Below the pieces are notes generated by a model that saw only the letters and a program-made list of their open reading frames with translations, did no database searches and was not told the origin of the DNA. This document shows positions 60,433 to 64,000 of a stretch of 64,000 nucleotides of DNA, piece after piece; the stretch's first letter is position 1; each line of letters starts with the position of its first letter. The position numbers and the translations under genes are program-made. The stretch spans positions 1-64,000 of the forward strand of contig NZ_JAKZAH010000014.1 of NCBI RefSeq assembly GCF_023156245.1, given 5' to 3'. The stretch is from Marinobacter bryozoorum (GTDB lineage: Bacteria > Pseudomonadota > Gammaproteobacteria > Pseudomonadales > Oleiphilaceae).

Positions 60433-61839
60433 ATGCTCGCGATTATTCTGTCAGGTGGTTCCGGAACCCGCCTTTGGCCACTGTCCCGTGAGGCCTATCC
60501 GAAGCAGTTCATTCCCGTTGTTTCCGAGGAATCTCTGCTTTCTGAAACCATATCCAGGGGTCTGCGTGCGGCTGCCAATGTTCGTGTAATGGCGATCACC
60601 AATGAAGAGCATCGCTTTGTCGTAGCGGCCAACCTTCACCAGCTTGCCGGAGACAGCACGGCTGGCATTATCCTGGAACCGGTCGGGCGAAACACGGCGC
60701 CGGCGATTGCACTGGCCGCACTGGCCATGGCGGAGCAGAACCCGGATGAATTGATGCTGGTGATGCCTTCGGACCAGGTCCTGAAAGATGAGGCCGCATT
60801 TGCCCGGGCCGTGGCGGATGGCGCCGAGGCTGCGAAGCAGGGCAAGCTGGTCACCTTCGGCATCGTGCCGAACTCTCCCCACACAGGTTATGGTTACATC
60901 CGTGCCGGGGCCAACCACGGTGCCTGGTCGCCGGTGGATGCCTTTGTAGAAAAGCCGGATGCGGACACGGCGCAGCGGTACCTGGATGAGGGCGGCTATT
61001 ACTGGAACAGCGGTATGTTCCTGTTCTCGGCGAGTCGTTACCTGGAAGAACTCGAGCGTTACCAGCCGGCCATCCTGGACGCCTGCCGCAAGGCCTACAA
61101 CGCCCGTCAGGGGGACCTGGACTTTACCCGTGTGGACCGGGAGGCGTTTGCTGCCTGCCCCGACGATTCCATTGACTACGCGGTGATGGAGCACACCCGG
61201 GATGCGGTGGTTGTGCCCCTGGATGCCGGCTGGAGTGACGTCGGTTCCTGGTCGACCCTGTGGGAGATACAGCCCCAGGATGAACATGGTAACGCCTGCC
61301 ATGGCGACGTCATCCTTGAGGACGTCTCTGGCTCGTATGTGCATTCAGAAGGGCGGCTTATCGCAGCGCTGGGCGTCAGCGACCACGTGATTGTCGAGAC
61401 GGATGACGTGGTATTGGTGGCAGACCGCAACCGTGTGCAGGACGTAAAGAAACTGGTCAACCGCCTGAAAGAGCAGGGCAGGCCTGAGTACAAGCTCCAT
61501 AAAAAGGTTCATCGCCCCTGGGGGACCTATGAGGGCGTGGCCAATGGCGAACGCTTCCAGGTGAAGCGCATTACCGTTAATCCGGGGGCCTCCCTGTCGT
61601 TGCAGAAGCATCACCATCGGGCCGAGCACTGGGTAGTGGTCAAGGGTACTGCCAATGTGCAGCGGGGCGATGACGAGATTATGCTGACGGAAGATCAGTC
61701 CACCTATATCCCCCTCGGCGTCACCCATCGCCTGACCAACCCCGGTGTTATCCCGCTGGAATTGATTGAAGTACAAACCGGCAGCTATCTTGGGGAAGAT
61801 GACATAGTTCGCTTTGAAGATACCTACAACCGGGTCTAA
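60433..61839 (+). CDS. mannose-1-phosphate guanylyltransferase / mannose-6-phosphate isomerase
   Basis: This bifunctional enzyme (ManC/AlgA type) makes mannose 6-phosphate and GDP-mannose for polysaccharides. The 468-residue protein has the nucleotidyltransferase signature SGGSGTRLWPLSREAYPKQF at the N-terminus and a cupin-type isomerase domain at the C-terminus (RPWGTYEGV, KHHHRAEHW). The length and order match ManC/WbpW/AlgA. No other polysaccharide genes are adjacent, so which polymer it serves is unknown. Confidence 0.95.
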   Translation: MLAIILSGGSGTRLWPLSREAYPKQFIPVVSEESLLSETISRGLRAAANVRVMAITNEEHRFVVAANLHQLAGDSTAGIILEPVGRNTAPAIALAALAMAEQNPDELMLVMPSDQVLKDEAAFARAVADGAEAAKQGKLVTFGIVPNSPHTGYGYIRAGANHGAWSPVDAFVEKPDADTAQRYLDEGGYYWNSGMFLFSASRYLEELERYQPAILDACRKAYNARQGDLDFTRVDREAFAACPDDSIDYAVMEHTRDAVVVPLDAGWSDVGSWSTLWEIQPQDEHGNACHGDVILEDVSGSYVHSEGRLIAALGVSDHVIVETDDVVLVADRNRVQDVKKLVNRLKEQGRPEYKLHKKVHRPWGTYEGVANGERFQVKRITVNPGASLSLQKHHHRAEHWVVVKGTANVQRGDDEIMLTEDQSTYIPLGVTHRLTNPGVIPLELIEVQTGSYLGEDDIVRFEDTYNRV

Positions 61840-62069
61840 ACTGCTTCTTGAGTCAATCCGGTGCCTGGTCTCAGATTCCAGGTCGCATTTGCAACGGGAT
61901 AAGTGAGATCTGGTTCCTGAAGTGGATACCTGAACGACTTGAAAAGCGCGCTATTTGCCGTAAGTGTGATCAATCCGAAGGACAGATACAGGCAGGGCCG
62001 GTAAGCTCTTCCCTTATCTTGGGCAGGGAGCTTTCCGACTCCCGCAAGTCGTGAGCAGGAGTGGGTTAT

Positions 62070-63059
62070 ATGCGACTGGGTCAGGCACCGGCAACCGGGC
62101 GTGCTTCCAATCCGGTAGTCATTACGGATGCAACCTGGTACCGGTTGGCAGACGACCTGGCTGTCGCCCTCGCATCGTCGCCCCGGGGACTGATCTGGGT
62201 GACCGCTGATCGCGGGGCTGGCAAGACCGCCTGGCTACAAGCCCTGATGCCTGCCATGCGCACAGACTTCTATCTGATGGACCTGCGCGATGAAGCGAAA
62301 ACCGCCGCGGTGCTGGAGCAGATGCAGGGTTACTCCAATCACTTGCAGGGCACCCTGCCTGCGTTACTGCTGGATAACCTTTCTCCCGGGGACCTGATGG
62401 CGCTGCTGGCGGAGCCGGGGCACCCCGCCCGACAGCTGATCCCGAACCATAACGGCCCGTTGATGTTGCTGAGCCCGGAGCAGGACGATGACGCCGTGGC
62501 CGCCCGTCGCATGGAACGGGTGATGGGGCGTACGATGGTGCGCCATGACCTGCCAGCCAGCACTCGCTCCCAGAACCAGGCGGTGCTGGTTGCTCACCGG
62601 CCAGTGATTGAAGCCCGCTGGAATGTTCGGGTGACCGATGCAGCCATGGGGCTGGCGGTATCCGGCCTGCATTACCGGGCGACCCCGGGGCAGGTCGTCG
62701 AGTGGCTGGAGCGAGCCGCTGCACGGGTTGCCATCGTCGCCGAGGAAGGCCCGGCCGAGTGTCGTCGCCTCAGGGCGGAGCTCGAAACCCTCGCGCGGCG
62801 AATCGAGGCGAACCAGGAAACCGGCGAGCCCATCGAGCAACTGCAGCAGCAGTACGAACAGTGCTCCCTCGAGCTGACGGCGGCGGAGGTGGACTGGTTC
62901 GAACGGCAGTCCCAGGGAACCTTGTGGCATGTTTTTCCGGAAGATGTTCGTGCCGAACTTGAATCCCTGACCGGCAGCAGCGATCATCCTGACTTGCATG
63001 TACCCACTGATGTCGCCGGAGGCGCCCGCCGTGCAGGACCTGGAAATCTACGTTCGTGA
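62070..63059 (+). CDS. standalone ClpB-like AAA-1 module, Walker B glutamate lost
   Basis: A 329-residue protein that corresponds only to the first nucleotide-binding domain and M-domain start of ClpB/ClpA. Walker A is A46-DRGA-GKT (51-53), but Walker B reads LLLDNL (D102, N103), so the catalytic glutamate is Asn. The lid segment NVRVTDAAMGLAV (about 185-197) and the coiled-coil ELETLARRIEANQ match ClpB in order. The small-domain motif usually reading LPDKAIDL is lost. The ATG at 62070 is chosen because AGGAG lies eight bases before it. It overlaps the next gene by 29 bases. ATP binding without hydrolysis is likely; the role is unknown. Confidence 0.75.
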   Translation: MRLGQAPATGRASNPVVITDATWYRLADDLAVALASSPRGLIWVTADRGAGKTAWLQALMPAMRTDFYLMDLRDEAKTAAVLEQMQGYSNHLQGTLPALLLDNLSPGDLMALLAEPGHPARQLIPNHNGPLMLLSPEQDDDAVAARRMERVMGRTMVRHDLPASTRSQNQAVLVAHRPVIEARWNVRVTDAAMGLAVSGLHYRATPGQVVEWLERAAARVAIVAEEGPAECRRLRAELETLARRIEANQETGEPIEQLQQQYEQCSLELTAAEVDWFERQSQGTLWHVFPEDVRAELESLTGSSDHPDLHVPTDVAGGARRAGPGNLRS

Positions 63060-63414
63060 CCTTGACCCCGCCCGCCTGACCGCGTGGCTGGAAGCCAACT
63101 TCGATCAGCTTCTGGTACCCCTCACCCCGTTCGGCAACAAGCCCGGCCTGTATAAGGGCGAAGGCCGCTATGACGATGGCCTGGTGCGCATTACGGTGTA
63201 CGCCGAGGCTTTCGGCAAACGTTTCAGCTCCGTGGTGCTGGAAAGCGAGAACCTGCCCTGGAACACGGACCTGGACTGTGCCCGCAGTGCCTGGCGTGTG
63301 CTGGAAACAGAAATTCGCTGCAGCCAGGGTGAGTGGCAGGAAGGCGACCCCGTGGAAGAAGAAAAGTGGTGGCGGCTGGATGGGCGGGGCGAGAACCTCG
63401 TCGTCTGGAACTGA
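63031..63414 (+). CDS. small acidic partner protein, unknown
   Basis: A 127-residue protein I do not recognise. It starts best at GTG 63031, preceded at eight bases by GGAGG; the frame is open back to 62998 without such a site. The sequence is acidic and mixed alpha/beta (LEIYVRDLDPARLTAWLEANF, then a repeated aromatic-rich beta part RFSSVVLESENLPWNTDLDC). It ends EEKWWRLDGRGENLVVWN. There is no signal peptide or membrane segment. It overlaps the ClpB-like gene by 29 bases, so the two are surely co-translated and perhaps act together. Confidence 0.75.
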   Translation: MQDLEIYVRDLDPARLTAWLEANFDQLLVPLTPFGNKPGLYKGEGRYDDGLVRITVYAEAFGKRFSSVVLESENLPWNTDLDCARSAWRVLETEIRCSQGEWQEGDPVEEEKWWRLDGRGENLVVWN

Positions 63415-63443
63415 CTCCCACGCTGGGTCGGTGTGCGGTTAAT

Positions 63444-63680
63444 TCAGTAATGGGGCGGGGGTGTTTCCTCGTGCTCTCCCTTGATATTCGATGGTGAGAT
63501 CTCCGACAGCTGCTTTTTCAAGTGTTGCTTTGCCTCCCAAAGCTTGCGGATGTCCAGCTCCTGTTGCGCCACCTGGTCGGACAGGGTGTTGATCAGTTCA
63601 TCCTGAAAGGCCAGTCGGGTTTCCAGTTCATCCATTCTTTCCAGAAGTTTTTCTGTCGTGTTTGTGTCGGTATTCGCCAT
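63444..63680 (-). CDS. slyX: SlyX family protein
   Basis: A 78-residue coiled-coil protein of unknown function. The heptad pattern (LLERMDELETRLAFQDELINTLSDQVAQQELDIRKLWEAKQHLKKQL) and the C-terminal PPPHY are diagnostic of SlyX. It is divergent from the partial gene at the right edge and convergent with the small acidic gene. Confidence 0.93.
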   Translation of the reverse strand: MANTDTNTTEKLLERMDELETRLAFQDELINTLSDQVAQQELDIRKLWEAKQHLKKQLSEISPSNIKGEHEETPPPHY

Positions 63681-63825
63681 TATGTGGAACGCTTTGGTCA
63701 GGTTTGTAGGGAATCTGGTATTATGCCCGCTTTATTTGCCGGGGTGTCGGGTTTTGGCACGTGTCCGGTGAATAATGGTTATTTCCACAAACGTTATCAA
63801 TGATTCTACGGAGCCCGTTGTATCC

Positions 63826-64000
63826 ATGCGTAATCCAACAAGAGCAATTCTGTCAGCGGTATTGGTCGCTATCCTCGCCCCGCTGGTTCTTGGATTTATC
63901 CTCGTAAACACCGCGCCGGAAGTCCTCTATATCCTTTCCGCAGCCGGCAGTAGTGCCGTTGCAGACAGCCCGCAGTTTGTTCTGGGCAGTGCCCAGGGTA
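63826..64000 (+). CDS. N-terminal part of a membrane or secreted protein (runs off the edge)
   Basis: The window ends inside this gene. The ATG at 63826 follows ACGGAG (63808-63813) at a good distance; an in-frame ATG at 63775 is less likely. The visible 58 residues begin MRNPTRAILSAVLVAILAPLVLGFILVNTAPEVLYIL, a basic start and a long hydrophobic stretch, so it is a signal peptide or membrane anchor. The rest (AGSSAVADSPQFVLGSAQG) could be periplasmic. I cannot name the family from this. Confidence 0.6.
   Translation, partial: MRNPTRAILSAVLVAILAPLVLGFILVNTAPEVLYILSAAGSSAVADSPQFVLGSAQG

Overview
The window is a stretch of ordinary chromosome from a gammaproteobacterium that looks like Marinobacter or a close relative. 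The base composition is GC-rich (roughly 60% by eye). The gene order follows Pseudomonas/Marinobacter core blocks, and there is a Marinobacter-type fatty acyl-CoA reductase. I saw no tRNA, rRNA, CRISPR array, prophage, transposase or integrase. Most of the sequence is densely packed housekeeping and regulatory genes.

Layout. About 0.2-5.8 kb: a large PilZ-like protein, then the EF-P module (epmB divergent from efp, then epmA), with psd overlapping the 3' end of epmA tail to tail. 5.9-9.6 kb: motAB stator genes, rsgA and orn. 9.6-9.9 kb: a long-hairpin intergenic repeat. 9.9-13.4 kb: prfB with its programmed frameshift, lysS and ung. 13.4-19.5 kb, minus strand: a chemoreceptor, an HDOD protein, ygfZ, ygfX, sdhE and nadB. 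19.6-24.1 kb: the envelope-stress operon rpoE/algU-rseA-rseB-rseC-mucD. 24.3-27.0 kb: a CHASE-PAS-GGDEF-EAL protein. 27.2-33.4 kb: lepA-lepB-DUF4845-rnc-era-recO-pdxJ. 33.5-42.1 kb: barA/gacS opposed to cysM-rlmD-relA-mazG. 42.2-45.7 kb: two convergent small paralogues and ppc. 45.9-50.2 kb: a YbaK-HDOD fusion, adk, tsaB, a small hypothetical gene and rsmJ. 50.2-50.4 kb: a second copy of the hairpin repeat. 50.5-54.7 kb: plsB, nudC and murI. 54.9-59.5 kb: fatty acyl-CoA reductase, acs and a LuxR-type response regulator. 59.9-61.8 kb: an MvaT-like silencer and a ManC/AlgA-type enzyme. 62.0-64.0 kb: a degenerate ClpB-like ATPase, a small partner gene, slyX and the start of a membrane or secreted protein.

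How the genes work together. The cluster covers translation and its quality control (EF-P modification, RF2, LysRS, LepA, Era, RsgA, RNase III, RlmD, RsmJ, TsaB), signalling (c-di-GMP, BarA, ppGpp, HDOD, chemotaxis, sigma-E) and lipid or carbon storage metabolism (Psd, PlsB, acyl-CoA reductase, Acs, Ppc).

The least explained items are four. (1) A standalone ClpB-type AAA-1 module with a lost Walker B glutamate, paired with an unknown 127-residue protein. (2) Two small proteins placed tail to tail that align without gaps over 65 residues and look like ribbon-helix-helix regulators with a novel N-terminal motif. (3) A two-copy intergenic repeat whose core is conserved while its long hairpin arms differ completely yet stay self-complementary. 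(4) A YbaK-HDOD fusion. No dramatic new multi-gene system is evident.
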